From: JALOLG01 sp963722415
Lineage (GTDB): Bacteria > Actinomycetota > Acidimicrobiia > Acidimicrobiales > Ilumatobacteraceae
DNA length: 64,000 nucleotides
Assembly: GCA_963722415.1 (NCBI GenBank)
Contig: CAVRNI010000043.1
Location: 1 to 64,000 of the forward strand
Direction: 5' to 3'
Shown here: one piece after another, positions 20,658 through 30,376 of the stretch
How positions within the stretch are numbered: position 1 is the first letter of the stretch
How the letters are laid out: every line of letters begins with the position of its first letter
The notes under the pieces: generated by a model
The model's input: the letters and a program-made list of their open reading frames with translations, nothing else
Databases searched by the model: none
What the model was told of the DNA's origin: nothing
Translations under genes and position numbers: made by a program

Positions 20658-21318
20658 ATGAGCATTTCCCTGAGCGAGCAGGCCTATCAGCAGATCCGCC
20701 GGATGATCATCCGGCTCGATCTCGCGCCCGGTGCCGTCGTGCGCGAGGACGATCTGCAGCGCCAGCTCGGCATCGGCCGCACGCCGATCCGCGAGGCGCT
20801 GCAGCGCCTGGCGCGCGAGCAGTTCGTGACGGTCGTGCCGCGGCGCGGGATGTTCGTGTCGCGCCTCGACGTGGCCGAGCTGTCGATGCTGTACGAGACG
20901 CGGGCGATCCTCGAGCCGTACGCGGCCCGGCTGGCGTGTGCGCGCGGCGGGCCGGCGCACTGGGAGGCGATGGCGGCGTGCCTCGTCACGTGCCGAGCGA
21001 CCGGGCGTGTCGCCCGCCGAGCTGATCGACATCGATCGTGAGTGCCACGAGATCATCTGGGCCGCCGCCGAGAACCGGTTCCTCACCGACACGCTCGACA
21101 TGTTGTACGCCCAGAGCGACCGGCTGTGGCACATGTACCTCGCCGACGTCGCCGACATGCTGCACGCCGTCGACGAGCACCGCCCGATCCTCGACGCGCT
21201 CGTCGACGGCGACGGCGACCGCGCCGCCGAGCTCGCCGCGGCCCACGTCCGCTCCTTCGACCAACAGATCCGCGACGCCGTCACCCGCCGCCTCGGCCCA
21301 CCCCTCGCCGGCACCTGA
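20658..21318 (+). CDS. GntR-family (FadR/FCD) transcriptional regulator
   Basis: The start is ATG 20658. The N-terminal winged helix (QIRRMIIRLDLAPGAVVREDDLQRQLGIGRTPIREALQRLARE) is textbook GntR. The C-terminal FCD ligand domain includes metal-ligand-like positions (DIDRECHEIIWAAAENRF, AVDEHRPILDAL, HVRSFDQQI). One frame break lies near 20995. It is divergent from the DMGDH-ETF operon and likely its regulator, with a carboxylate such as dimethylglycine, sarcosine or glycine as possible ligand (inference). Confidence 0.87.
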
Positions 21319-21330
21319 AACCCATCCGTT

Positions 21331-21373
21331 CTGTCTGCTTCAGATTGCCCGTGGGCGCATCTGAAGCAGACAG
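21331..21373. repeat. Dispersed palindrome, family B, copy 1
   Basis: Perfect 15-bp arms CTGTCTGCTTCAGAT at 21331-21345 and 21359-21373, with a loop that itself pairs (GCCC/GGGC). It lies between convergent GntR and formate dehydrogenase genes, so it may terminate both. The second copy is at 56551-56593. Confidence 0.78.
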
Positions 21374-21398
21374 TTCGGGGGGTGGGGGTCGTTCGGGT

Positions 21399-22328
21399 TC
21401 AGCCGGGGAGGTTTTGGACGTGCTGGAAGCCGAAGCGGCCTTTGATGCACAGGTTGCCGTGGGTGACGGGGTGGTCGGGGGGCGACATCACCTTGACGAT
21501 CGTGTTGTCCTGGACGTGCAGCGACAGCGTGCAGCCGACGCCGCAGTACGGGCAGATCGTGTCGGTGACGGCCTGGCGTGACTCGTCCCACGTGCCGGCC
21601 TCGCGCATCTGGTGCTCGGACGAGAACATCAGGGCGCCGGTCGGGCACACCTGGATGCAGTTGCCGCAGTACACGCACGCCGAGTCGGGGAGCGGGACGT
21701 CGAACTCGGTGGAGATCCGGGCGTCGAAGCCGCGCCCGGCGACGCCGATGGCGAACGTGTTCTGCCACTGCTCGCCGCACGCGTCGACGCACTGGTAGCA
21801 GAGGATGCACTTCGCGTAGTCGCGCACGTACAGCTCGTTGTCGACCTTCACCGGCTGGTCGACGTTCTCGGCAACGGCGCCCGTCGGTGCGTGGTGGTGA
21901 CCGGTGACCGCCTCGTCGCGATCGGTGGTCGGCTCGGCGGCCGGGCCGAACCGAGTGGGATCGGCGCCGTACTCGGCGTTCCAGCGCTCGACGTTGCGGG
22001 TCAGCGAGAGGTCGACCGACGAGCCGAGCAGCTCGAGCACGAGCCGGCGGCTGTGGTGGGCGCGCTCGCTGCCGGTGCGCACGACCATGCCGGCTTCGGC
22101 CTTGCGCGAGCACGACGGCACGAGCACCCGCGAGCCCTCGACCTCGACCATGCAGACACGACACGCGTTCTTCGGGGTGATCGTCTCGCCGTAGCACAGC
22201 GTCGGGATCTCGGTGCCGATCTCGCGGCACGCCTGCAGGATCGTCGTGCCCTCGAGCACCGACACCGTCTCGCCGTCGATCTCGAGGTCGATCTTGCGCC
22301 GGATCGACAGCCCCTCCGTCGTGCTCAT
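21399..22328 (-). CDS. Formate dehydrogenase iron-sulfur subunit carrying the N-terminal part of the alpha chain
   Basis: About 310 aa with domains in the order found at the start of NAD-linked FDH alpha chains. A [2Fe-2S] ferredoxin domain (IDGETVSVLEGTTILQACRE, CYGETITPKNACRVCMVEVE) comes first. Two [4Fe-4S] motifs follow (CILCYQCVDACG, CVYCGNCIQVCPTGAL). Last is the molybdopterin-family N-terminal [4Fe-4S] domain (TICPYCGVGCTLSLHV, GNLCIKGRFGFQHV). It then stops at 21399, where a normal alpha chain would run on into the molybdopterin domain. That domain is encoded separately at 24160-26097. The start is ATG 22328, overlapping the stop of the NuoEF-like gene. Confidence 0.88.
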   Translation of the reverse strand: MSTTEGLSIRRKIDLEIDGETVSVLEGTTILQACREIGTEIPTLCYGETITPKNACRVCMVEVEGSRVLVPSCSRKAEAGMVVRTGSERAHHSRRLVLELLGSSVDLSLTRNVERWNAEYGADPTRFGPAAEPTTDRDEAVTGHHHAPTGAVAENVDQPVKVDNELYVRDYAKCILCYQCVDACGEQWQNTFAIGVAGRGFDARISTEFDVPLPDSACVYCGNCIQVCPTGALMFSSEHQMREAGTWDESRQAVTDTICPYCGVGCTLSLHVQDNTIVKVMSPPDHPVTHGNLCIKGRFGFQHVQNLPG

Positions 22329-24128
22329 CGGAACACCCCGAGACGGTCGATGGCGGATTCGATGGCGCTCGGCGCGGTCTGTCCGAGACCGCAGATGCTG
22401 GCGTCGCGCATCACCTTGGCGAGGTCGCGGAACAGCTCGAGGTCGCCCGCACGCGGACTCGCTGGCGAGGCGGGCGAGGACCTCCTCTTGGCGCACGGTG
22501 CCGACACGGCACGGCACGCACTGCCCGCACGACTCGTCGCGGAAGAACGCCGCGATCCGGCGCAGCTGGTCGATCAGGTCGACCGAGTCGTCGAGCACGA
22601 GCACGACGCCGGAGCCGAGTGTCGTGCCGGCCGCCCGCGCGCCTTCCATCGTGAGCGGCAGGTCGAGATCGTCGGGACCGACGAAGCCGCCGGCCGCGCC
22701 GCCCAGCAGGATCGCCTGGAGACGGGCGCCACCGCGCACGCCGCCCGCCAGTTCGAGCAGCTCGCGCAGCGTGGCGCCGAACTCGACCTCGAACACGCCG
22801 GGTCGGGCGACGGCACCCGACACGCAGAACAGCTTGCGACCCTTCGACCCCTCGGTGCCGAGCGCGGCGAACGCCGGCCCGCCGCCGGCGACGATCGGCA
22901 CGACGTTGACGAGCGTCTCGACGTTGTTGACGAGGGTCGGCTTGCCGAACAGCCCGACCTCGACCGGGAACGGCGGCTTGTTGCGCGGCTCGCCGCGGAA
23001 CCCCTCGACCGAGTTGAAGATCGCCGTCTCCTCGCCGCAGATGTACGCGCCGGCACCGCGGAACATCGTGATGTCGAACGCGAACCCGGAACCGAGGATG
23101 TCGTCGCCGAGATAGCCGCGGGCGCGCGCCGCGACGAGCGCGGCCTCCAGCGTGTCGAGCGCGCGTGGGTACTCGCCGCGCAGGTACACCCATCCGTGGG
23201 CGCAGCCGGTGGCGAACGCCGGCGATCGTCATCGACTCGATCAACGCGAACGGATCGCCCTCGATGAGGACGCGGTCCTTGAACGTTCCGGGCTCCGACT
23301 CGTCGGCGTTGCAGACGAGGTGGTGCGGGCGGGCTCGGCTGGCGGGCGACGGCATCCCACTTGCGTCCGGTCGGGAACGCCGCACCGCCGCGTCCGACGA
23401 GCCCGGAGTCGGTCACCTCGCGGATGACCTCGGTCGGTCCGATGGCGAACGCCCGGCGGAGCGCCTCGTACCCGCCGTTCGCCCGGTAGTCGTCGAGGCT
23501 GGTCGGGTCGACCCGGCCGACACGTCGCAGCAGCACGAGCGACGGGTCGTCGTCGGCGACCTGCGGGACCGCGGCGATCACGGGTGCCTCGGCATCCGGC
23601 CACGCGCCATCGGCGATGCGCCGCACCTCGACCGGTGTCGCGGGCGCGAACAGCGCGCGGCGTTGCGGATCGCCCGACTCGATCGCCAGCGCGGCCGGCG
23701 CCCGCTCGCACGCGCCGAGGCACGGCGACGGGTGGGTGCCCGACGGGAGGTCGTGCTCGGCCAGGCCGCCGGCGGCGCGGCACGCGAGGTCGACGCACAC
23801 GTGCACCTGACGTGCGCGGTCGCTCGTCCATCGAGAACAACGCGTAGAACGTGGCCACGCCGTAGATCTCGGCGGGCGCGACGTCGAGGCGCTCGGCGAT
23901 GTAGTTGATCGCACCCCGGCTGATCCATCCGACGCGGTCGTTCACCGCGTGCAGCGTGGGCAACAGGAGATGACGCAGCTCGCGCAACGCCGCACCGCCG
24001 CGGGCGAGGAAGTGGTCAGCGGCGTCGCGAGCACCGCCTTGCGCGGCCGCTGGCGCCGGGCCGAGCAGTGCATCGACGGCGGCCCGCTCGACGTCGGTCG
24101 CGCGGGCCGAAGCGACCTTCAGATCCAT
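22325..24128 (-). CDS. NAD-reducing formate dehydrogenase beta/gamma subunit (NuoE-NuoF fusion)
   Basis: About 600 aa. The N-terminal thioredoxin-like [2Fe-2S] domain (GAINYIAERLDVAPAEIYGVATFYALFSM, CVDLAC, CLGACE) is followed by the NuoF/FdsB-type FMN-NADH domain (GLVGRGGAAFPTGRKWDAV, CNADESEPGTFKDRVLIEGD, GAGAYICGEETAIFNSVEG) and a [4Fe-4S] tail (ESCGQCVPCRVGT, SICGLGQTAPSAIES). Frame breaks lie near 23810, 23345, 23222 and 22460. The start is ATG 24128. It couples formate oxidation to NAD reduction. It is encoded between the two halves of the FDH alpha chain. Confidence 0.87.
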
Positions 24129-24159
24129 CCGGCCGATCCCAACGAGCTCATCGAAATGG

Positions 24160-26097
24160 TCAGTCTGCCGCGGAGGGCACGCGGTCGGCGATCTTGTCGA
24201 TCCGCACCGCGGCCGCCTTGAACTCGGCGGTCCCCGACTTCGGGTCGGTGGCGTCGATCGTCAACAAGTTGGTCTGGATCTCGTCGGGGAAGTGGAACGT
24301 CATGAACACCAGACCCGGCCGGAGCGTGTGGTCGATGCGCACAGGGGCTTCGACCGCGCCACGCCGCGAGACCACACGGACCATCTCGCCGTCGTCGAGG
24401 CGCAGCCGTTCGGCGTCCTCCGGGGAGACGTCGATCGTCTCGCCGAAGCGGAGCGGGCTCTGGAACCCACCGGACTGCACCCCCGTGTTGTAGGAGTCGA
24501 GCCGGCGGCCGGTCGTCAGCCGCAACGGGAACTCGTCGTCGAGGAGATCGACCGGCGGGTCGTCGATGACGACGCTGAACGGCGCCAGGCGGCCGCGATC
24601 GGCGGGATCGTCGGCCCACAGCCGGCCGTGGAGGAACGACGGCTCGAGCCGGTCCTCGGAGTAGCACGGCCACTGGATGCCGCCCAGCTCGGCGAGCCGC
24701 GCGTACGACATGCCGGCGTGCATCGGCGACAGCGAGCGCAGCTCGTCCCAGATCTCCTCGGCGGATCCGTAGGTCCACTCGTGTCCGAGGTTGGCGGCGA
24801 TCGCGAGCAGGATCTCGATGTCGTCACGGGCGTCGCCGGGCGGGTCGAGCGCCTTGCGGACCAGTTGCACGCGACGCTCGGAGTTGGTGACCGTGCCGTT
24901 CGCCTCGCACCACGACGCCGACCCCGGGAGCACGACGTCGGCGAGCTCGGCGGTCTTGGTGAGGAAGATGTCCTGCACGACGAGATGGTCGAGGTCACGC
25001 AGCAGCTGGATCGAGTGATCGACATCGGCCTCCGACTGGGCCGGGTTCTCGCCGATCACGAACAACCCTCTGAGCTCGCGGTGCGCCATGGCCTCGAACA
25101 TCTCGGTGAGGTGCCAGCCGTTCTCGGGCGGGATCGTGGCGCCCCACGTGGCCTCGAACTTGGCCCGGGCCACGGGGTCCTCGACGTCCTGGAAGCCGGG
25201 CAGCTTGGTCGGGAGGGCGCCCATGTCGCCGCCGCCCTGCACGTTGTTCTGGCCGCGCAACGGGTTGAGCCCGGCGCCCCAGCGGCCGACGTGCCCGCAC
25301 AGCAGCGACAGGTTGATGAGGGCGAGCACGTTGTCGACACCGTTGTGGTGCTCGGTGATGCCGAGCGTCCAGCAGATCTGCGCCCGGTCGGCGCGGGCGT
25401 AGGCATGGGCGAGCTCGCGGATCGCCTCGATGGGAACTCCGGTGACCTGCGAGCCGCGCTCGAGCGTCCACTCCTCGACCGATGCCGCGTACTCGTCGAA
25501 GCCGGTCGTGCCGCGTTCGATGAAGACCGTGTTGACGAGACCGGCATGGATGATCTCGCGGGCGATCGTGTTCGACAGCGCGACGTCGGTGCCGACCTCG
25601 AGACCGAGCCAGACATCGGCGAACTGCGCCGTCGAGCTGCGGCGCGGGTCGACGACGTAGAGCTTGGCGCCGTTGCGCACACCCTGCAGCACGTGGTGGA
25701 AGAAGATCGGGTGCGCGTCGCGCGCGTTCGATCCCCACATCACGATGACATCGGTGTCCTCGATCTCCGCGTACGACGAGGTGCCACCGCCAGCTCCGAA
25801 CACTGTGGCCAGACCGACCACGCTCGGAGCGTGTCAAGTGCGGTTGCAGGAGTCGATGTTGTTGGTGCCGGCTGCGACGCGAGCCAGCTTTTGGACGATG
25901 AAGTTCATCTCGTTGGTCGACTTCGAGCACGAGAAGAACCCGATCGCCTGGCCGCCGTGCGTGTCGCGAATGGCTCGGAAGCCATCGGCGGCACGCCCCA
26001 GCGCTTCGTGCCAGCTGGCCGGCCGCAGTTCCCCGTTGTCGCGGACGAGGGGCTGCGTGAGCCTGCTGTACGGCACGTAACGATGTCGACGTGGCAC
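24160..26097 (-). CDS. Formate dehydrogenase catalytic subunit, selenocysteine-containing
   Basis: Molybdopterin-dependent formate dehydrogenase without its N-terminal [4Fe-4S] domain. The frame is open from GTG 26097 (PRRHRYVPYSRLTQPLVRDNG) to 24160 except for one in-frame TGA at 25834-25836. It reads DSCNRT-TGA-HAPSVVGL, exactly where FDHs have the catalytic Sec or Cys before H-x-PSV. Frame is identical on both sides, so this is not an indel. Later motifs are IVMWGSNARDAHPIFFHHV, NPLRGQNNVQGGGDMGALP and the C-terminal MGD-binding domain (RLTTGRRLDSYNTG). TACAGT ends 6 nt before the GTG, so the gene may be leaderless. Selenocysteine machinery is not in the window. Confidence 0.88.
25800..25836 (-). 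promoter_or_regulatory. Bacterial SECIS-like hairpin after UGA
   Basis: Reading from the U of UGA as 1, GUGG at 16-19 pairs with CCAC at 29-32 and closes the apical sequence GGUCU (22-26). CAC (4-6) can pair with GUG (34-36). Recalled from the E. coli fdhF SECIS, U17 and the GGUCU at 22-26 fall at the same distances from the UGA. The match is strong for a SelB-binding hairpin, though the Gly-Leu codons there are also constrained by protein sequence. Confidence 0.72.
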
Positions 26098-26139
26098 GCC
26101 CCGACTGTACTCGCGGGGCCCGGCGCGAGTCCGCTCGTC

Positions 26140-26156
26140 GTTCCGCACCGCGGAAC
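26140..26156. promoter_or_regulatory. Candidate operator between fdh and fhs
   Basis: A perfect inverted repeat GTTCCGC-ACC-GCGGAAC in the 171-bp divergent region between the formate dehydrogenase operon and fhs. A further TGGAACAA lies at 26169. IclR-family sites often have GTTCC/GGAAC arms, and an IclR gene is encoded at 36232. Assignment to that regulator is inference. Confidence 0.45.
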
Positions 26157-26268
26157 GGACCCGGATCGTGGAACAATCGCGATGTGCGACACTCGCGCTC
26201 TCGGCCGGTCGAGGGGGACGAGCTCGGACCACGACCAAGATGGACGAGAGGAAGATGAGGCGACGAGC

Positions 26269-27978
26269 ATGACGAGCAATGTCCTTCCCATCCGACCTGG
26301 AGATCGCCCGCGCCGCGACCGCCAAACCACTGCCCGAGATCGCGTCGCAGATGGGCATCGGCGAGCACCTGCTCGAGCCGTACGGCTCGACCCTCGCCAA
26401 GATCCGCCTGGAGGCGATCGAGGAGCTGAGCGATCGTCCGAAGGCGAAGTACGTCGTCGTCACCGCGATCACGCCGACGCCGCTCGGCGAAGGCAAGACC
26501 ACGACGACCGTCGGCCTCGGGCAGGCCATGAAGCACATCGGGAAGCGTTCGGTCATCGCCTTGCGGCAACCGTCGATGGGCCCCACGTTCGGCATCAAGG
26601 GTGGCGCGGCCGGCGGTGGCTACAGCCAGGTCATCCCGATGGACCTGCTCAACCTGCACCTCACCGGCGACTTCCACGCCGATCACGGCCGCCCACAACC
26701 TGTTGTCGGCGATGCTCGACAACCACCTCCATCAGGGCAACGAGCTCGGCCTCGACCTGTACAACATCACGTGGCGACGAGTGCTCGACGTCAACGACCG
26801 GGCGCTGCGCAACATCGTCATCGGGTTGGGCGGCAAGGAAGACGGCATCGTCCGCCAGACCGGGTTCGACATCACGGCTGCGTCCGAGGTGATGGCGATC
26901 CTCGCCCTCGCGACGTCGCTCGAGGACCTGCGGGCGCGGATGGGGCGCATCGTCGTCGGCTACACGAAGACGGGGGAGCCGGTCACGGCCGAGCAGCTGC
27001 ACGGCGCAGGATCGATGGCGGTGATCATGCGCGACGCGATCAAGCCGAACCTCCTGCAGACGCTCGAGAACACGCCGGTGATCGTCCACGCCGGCCCGTT
27101 CGGCAACATCGCCCACGGCAACAGCTCGATCGTCGCCGACCTGATCGGCATCCGCGGCGGCGACTACCTCATCACCGAAGCCGGCTTCGGCGCCGACATG
27201 GGGGCCGAACGGTTCTTCAACATCAAGTGCCGCGCCTCGGGACTCGTGCCGGACGCCGCCGTGCTCGTCGCCACGGTGCGGGCGCTCAAGGCGCATTCGG
27301 GCAAGTACAAGATCGTCGCCGGCAGGGATCTCCCCGCGGACCTGCTGCGCGAGAACCCGGACGATGTCGATGCCGGCGCGGCCAACCTGCGCAAGCAGAT
27401 CCAGAACGTCAAAGCCCACGGCGTGACCCCGGTGGTCGCGATCAACGGGTTCCCGACCGACCACGACGTCCGAGCACGCCGCGATCCGCCGCGTCGCCGA
27501 GGGGATGGGCGCCCGGGTCGCGGTGTGCACCCACTTCGCCGACGGTGGCGCCGGCGCGACCGACCTCGCCCACGCCGTGGTCGAGGCGTGTGAGGAGCCG
27601 AGCGGGTTCCACTTCCTGTACCCCGACGACGTCTCGCTCAAGGACAAGATCGAGGCCGTCGCCACCAACATCTACGGCGCCGAGCGCGTCGAGTACACAC
27701 CCGTCGCCAACCGCCAGCTCGCCAACTACACCGACAACGGGTTCGCCCACCTGCCGGTGTGCATCGCCAAGACCCACCTGTCGATCTCCGGCGACCCGTC
27801 GTTGAAGGGTGCGCCGACCGGTCACACGTTGAGCGTGCGGGAGGTCAGGGCGTCCGTCGGCGCCGGCTTCGTGTACCCGATCTGCGGCGAGATGCGCACG
27901 ATGCCGGGCCTCGGTGGCCACCCGGCGGCGGCGATCATCGACTTCGACGAGAACGGTGAGATCGTGGGGTTGAGCTGA
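26269..27978 (+). CDS. fhs: Formate-tetrahydrofolate ligase
   Basis: About 565 aa, the usual size. Interconverts formate + THF + ATP and 10-formyl-THF. The P-loop is TPLGEGKTTTTVGL. Other hallmarks are PSMGPTFGIKGGAAGGGYSQVIP, GGKEDGIVRQTGFDIT, GPFGNIAHGNSS, TEAGFGADMGAERFFNIKC and the C-terminal GEMRTMPGLGGHPAA. ATG 26269 is preferred (MTSNVLP then SDLEIARAA after dropping one base); ATG 26279 is the alternative. Other breaks are near 26684 (an extra G; deletion restores HAITAAHN) and 27472. Its stop overlaps the folD start (TGATG). In this setting it probably runs toward formate and ATP. Confidence 0.93.
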
Positions 27979-28991
27979 TGGCGGTCGGTGCCGCGGAGTC
28001 CGCTGTGGAGTTCGAGCGCACGCCGGGGGGCGCGGTGCTGATGAACGGCAACCGGCTCCGCGACGAGATCGTGGCGCGGCTCCGAGGCGAGATCGAGGCG
28101 GCGGGATCGCCGCCGGTGTGCCTGGCGACGGTGCTCGTCGGCGTCGACAAGCCGAGCCAGATCTACGTGCGGTCGAAGCACAAGAAGGCCGAGGAGGCGG
28201 GCATGCGGTCGTTGGGCATCGAACTGCCCGAGACGGCGTCGCAGGCCGAGGTCGAAGATGCCGTCGACGCGCTGGCCGCCGATCCATCGGTGCACGGCAT
28301 CTTGTGCCAGCTCCCGCTCCCGGCCGGGCTCGACGCCGAGGCGGTGCTCGCCAGGGTGCCCACCGCCAAGGACGTCGACGGGTTGACCGAGAGCTCGATG
28401 GGACGCCTCTTGCGCGGCCAGCCGGGGCACGTCGGCTGCACGCCGCTCGGCGTGATGCGCCTCCTCGAACGGTACGGGGTCGCGATCCCGGGCAAGCGTG
28501 CGGTCGTCGTCGGTCGCTCGACGCTCGTCGGCCTGCCGATGGTGCTGCTGCTCGGCCGCAAGGGCGTCGACGCCACCGTGACGTTGGCCCATTCCCGCAC
28601 CGCCGATCTGGCCGGCGTCTGCCGCGAGGCCGACATCATCATCGCCGCCGCCGGGTCGGCTCGGATGATCACCGCCGACCACGTCAAGCCGGGTGCCGCC
28701 GTCGTCGACGTCGGGGTGTCGCGCACCGAGGCCGGCATCGTCGGCGACGTCGACTTCGACGCCGTCCAGGCGATCGCCGGGGCGATCACCCCGATGCCCG
28801 GCGGCACCGGCCCGATGACGATCGCCTGCCTGCTGGAGAACACCCTCGCCGCGGCCCGGATGCAGGGAGCGTTCCCGGATAGGAACAGGCTGGGAGGTCA
28901 ACCGCCGGGCAGAACGCGACCCATCGTGCGGCGTTCCCGGAGTAGGCGGTGGCTCGCAGGGTTCCCGCACACGCAGGGTGACGTCCGGTAA
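27978..28991 (+). CDS. folD: Methylene-THF dehydrogenase / methenyl-THF cyclohydrolase
   Basis: Bifunctional enzyme interconverting 5,10-methylene- and 10-formyl-THF. The catalytic region is QIYVRSKHKKAEEAGM (Tyr and Lys of the active site). GILCQLPLPAGLD, PTAKDVDGLT, GCTPLGVMRLLERYG, the NADP site VVVGRSTLVGLPMV and ITPMPGGTGPMTIACLLENT follow. The family is about 285 aa. Here the frame runs on for about 40 unconserved residues after LAAARMQGAFPD, so the true stop is probably near 28882 and the tail an indel artefact. Start ATG 27978 overlaps the fhs stop. Confidence 0.92.
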   Translation: MAVGAAESAVEFERTPGGAVLMNGNRLRDEIVARLRGEIEAAGSPPVCLATVLVGVDKPSQIYVRSKHKKAEEAGMRSLGIELPETASQAEVEDAVDALAADPSVHGILCQLPLPAGLDAEAVLARVPTAKDVDGLTESSMGRLLRGQPGHVGCTPLGVMRLLERYGVAIPGKRAVVVGRSTLVGLPMVLLLGRKGVDATVTLAHSRTADLAGVCREADIIIAAAGSARMITADHVKPGAAVVDVGVSRTEAGIVGDVDFDAVQAIAGAITPMPGGTGPMTIACLLENTLAAARMQGAFPDRNRLGGQPPGRTRPIVRRSRSRRWLAGFPHTQGDVR

Positions 28992-29099
28992 GATCCCGAC
29001 GATTCGCGCGAACAGATGGCTGGGCAACGCCTCGGCTCGATCCCACCCCCCACGGACCCGGCCCGCCGGGTGTCAGCATCTCGGGCAGACCACGACGTC

Positions 29100-30189
29100 A
29101 TGACTCAAACAGGTCACAAGAAGCCGCAGCGGACCAGGCGCCGGATGCCCGCGTCCCAACGCGACCGTGAGGCACGGATCGCGATCATCGTGGTGCTCGC
29201 CACGGCGATCGGCCTGATCGTCATCGCCCTGTCCGGTCGCGGCTCGGAGACCGATGCGGCGTCGTCCGACGAGGTCCAGTCGCTCGCGGCGGCGGACGCG
29301 ACCGAGTCGACCGAGTCGACCGCGCCGCCGTCGGACGCCGCGGCCGCCACCGATCCGGCGGGTTCCACGCCGACGTCGGAGGCCCTGCCCGATCTCGACG
29401 TCGTCGACGACGAGACGTCTGCCGAACTGTCGAGTGATGCGCAGTCGACTGGCGACGGGTGCACGATGACCGTGCTCTCGTTGCGCCATGGTGAGGCCGG
29501 CGAGAGCGTGAGCTGCTTGCAGGGCGCGCTGGCCGCCGCGGGTTACTTCACCGGCACCGTGTCGGGCGAGTTCGACCAGGCGACGTTCGACGCCGTGAAG
29601 AAGGTGCAGGTCGAGCGCAACCTGTACGTCGACGGGGTCGTCGGTCGCGAGACCGCGCTGTCGCTCGAGATCTGGCCGGAGGAAGAGTCGCTCGTCACCC
29701 GGACGCCGGCGCCGGCCGCCGGCGCGGTCGACGCGTGGGGGTACCCGTTGTCGTCGGTCGCGAGCACCGGCGATGGCGCGCCGCCCGTTCCGGCGAACTC
29801 CGGGTCAGGACGGCGGGTCGTCTACGAGCGCGCCGGCCAGCGCGTGTGGGCGATCGACAAGGACGAGAACATCATCCGGTCGTGGCTCGTGTCCGGGAGC
29901 CAGTACTCCAACGAGGTGCCCGGCACCCACCAGGTGTACAGCAAGTCCGAGGTCTCGACGGCGTGGAACGGCAAGGCGTTCCTGCCGCTGATGGTGCGCT
30001 GGTACCAGACCGACATCGGCCACCTCGGGTTCCACGCGATCCCGTTGCACCGCGACGGACAACTCGCCGTACCAGACCGAGGCCGAGCTCGGCACCCGCA
30101 TGTCCGGCGGCTGCCAGCGCCAGGCCAACCGCGACGCCCAGTTCATGTGGGACTTCGCCGACATCGGCACCACCGTCGTCGTCCTGTAA
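29100..30189 (+). CDS. L,D-transpeptidase with peptidoglycan-binding domain
   Basis: The start is ATG 29100. A basic N-terminus precedes one membrane segment (AIIVVLATAIGLIVIALSG), then an acidic, Thr/Ser/Ala-rich linker, a PG_binding_1 domain (RHGEAGESVSCLQGALAAAGYFTG...FDQATFDAVKKVQ) and a YkuD domain with HLGFHAIP and the catalytic SGGC (SGGCQRQANRDA). A frame break near 30052 must be corrected to reach SGGC and the TAA at 30187. It would cross-link or modify peptidoglycan outside the membrane. It looks unrelated to the C1 genes. The about 220 bp upstream hold only a direct repeat of GCGTTCCCGGA (28870, 28931). Confidence 0.85.
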
Positions 30190-30376
30190 CCCCGCCGCCC
30201 GGCTGGCGTCGCCACCGTGCGCGCAAGTCGAACAGTTCGACCTGTCGCACCGACGTGCGCGCGGTGAACTGTTCGGACAGAACGATTTATCGCGCCGACG
30301 TCGGTGCACGAATTCGGACTGTCCGCGATTTGGGCGCGGGCGGGGTGCCGAACTGTGCGTCGGTCCGCGATGGGGG

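Noticed and set aside
21612..23267. Long open frame on the + strand opposite the FDH genes
   Set aside because: It is an antisense shadow in high-GC DNA; the minus strand carries clear Fe-S and FMN motifs.
24292..26892. Very long + strand open frame across the FDH catalytic gene
   Set aside because: Its product has no recognisable domain, it is rich in Arg/Glu/Val as expected of antisense reading, and it runs into fhs out of frame.
30227..30241. LexA (SOS) box GTCGAACAGTTCGAC after the L,D-transpeptidase
   Set aside because: The half-sites are separated by one base instead of four, and the site is at the 3' side of the gene.
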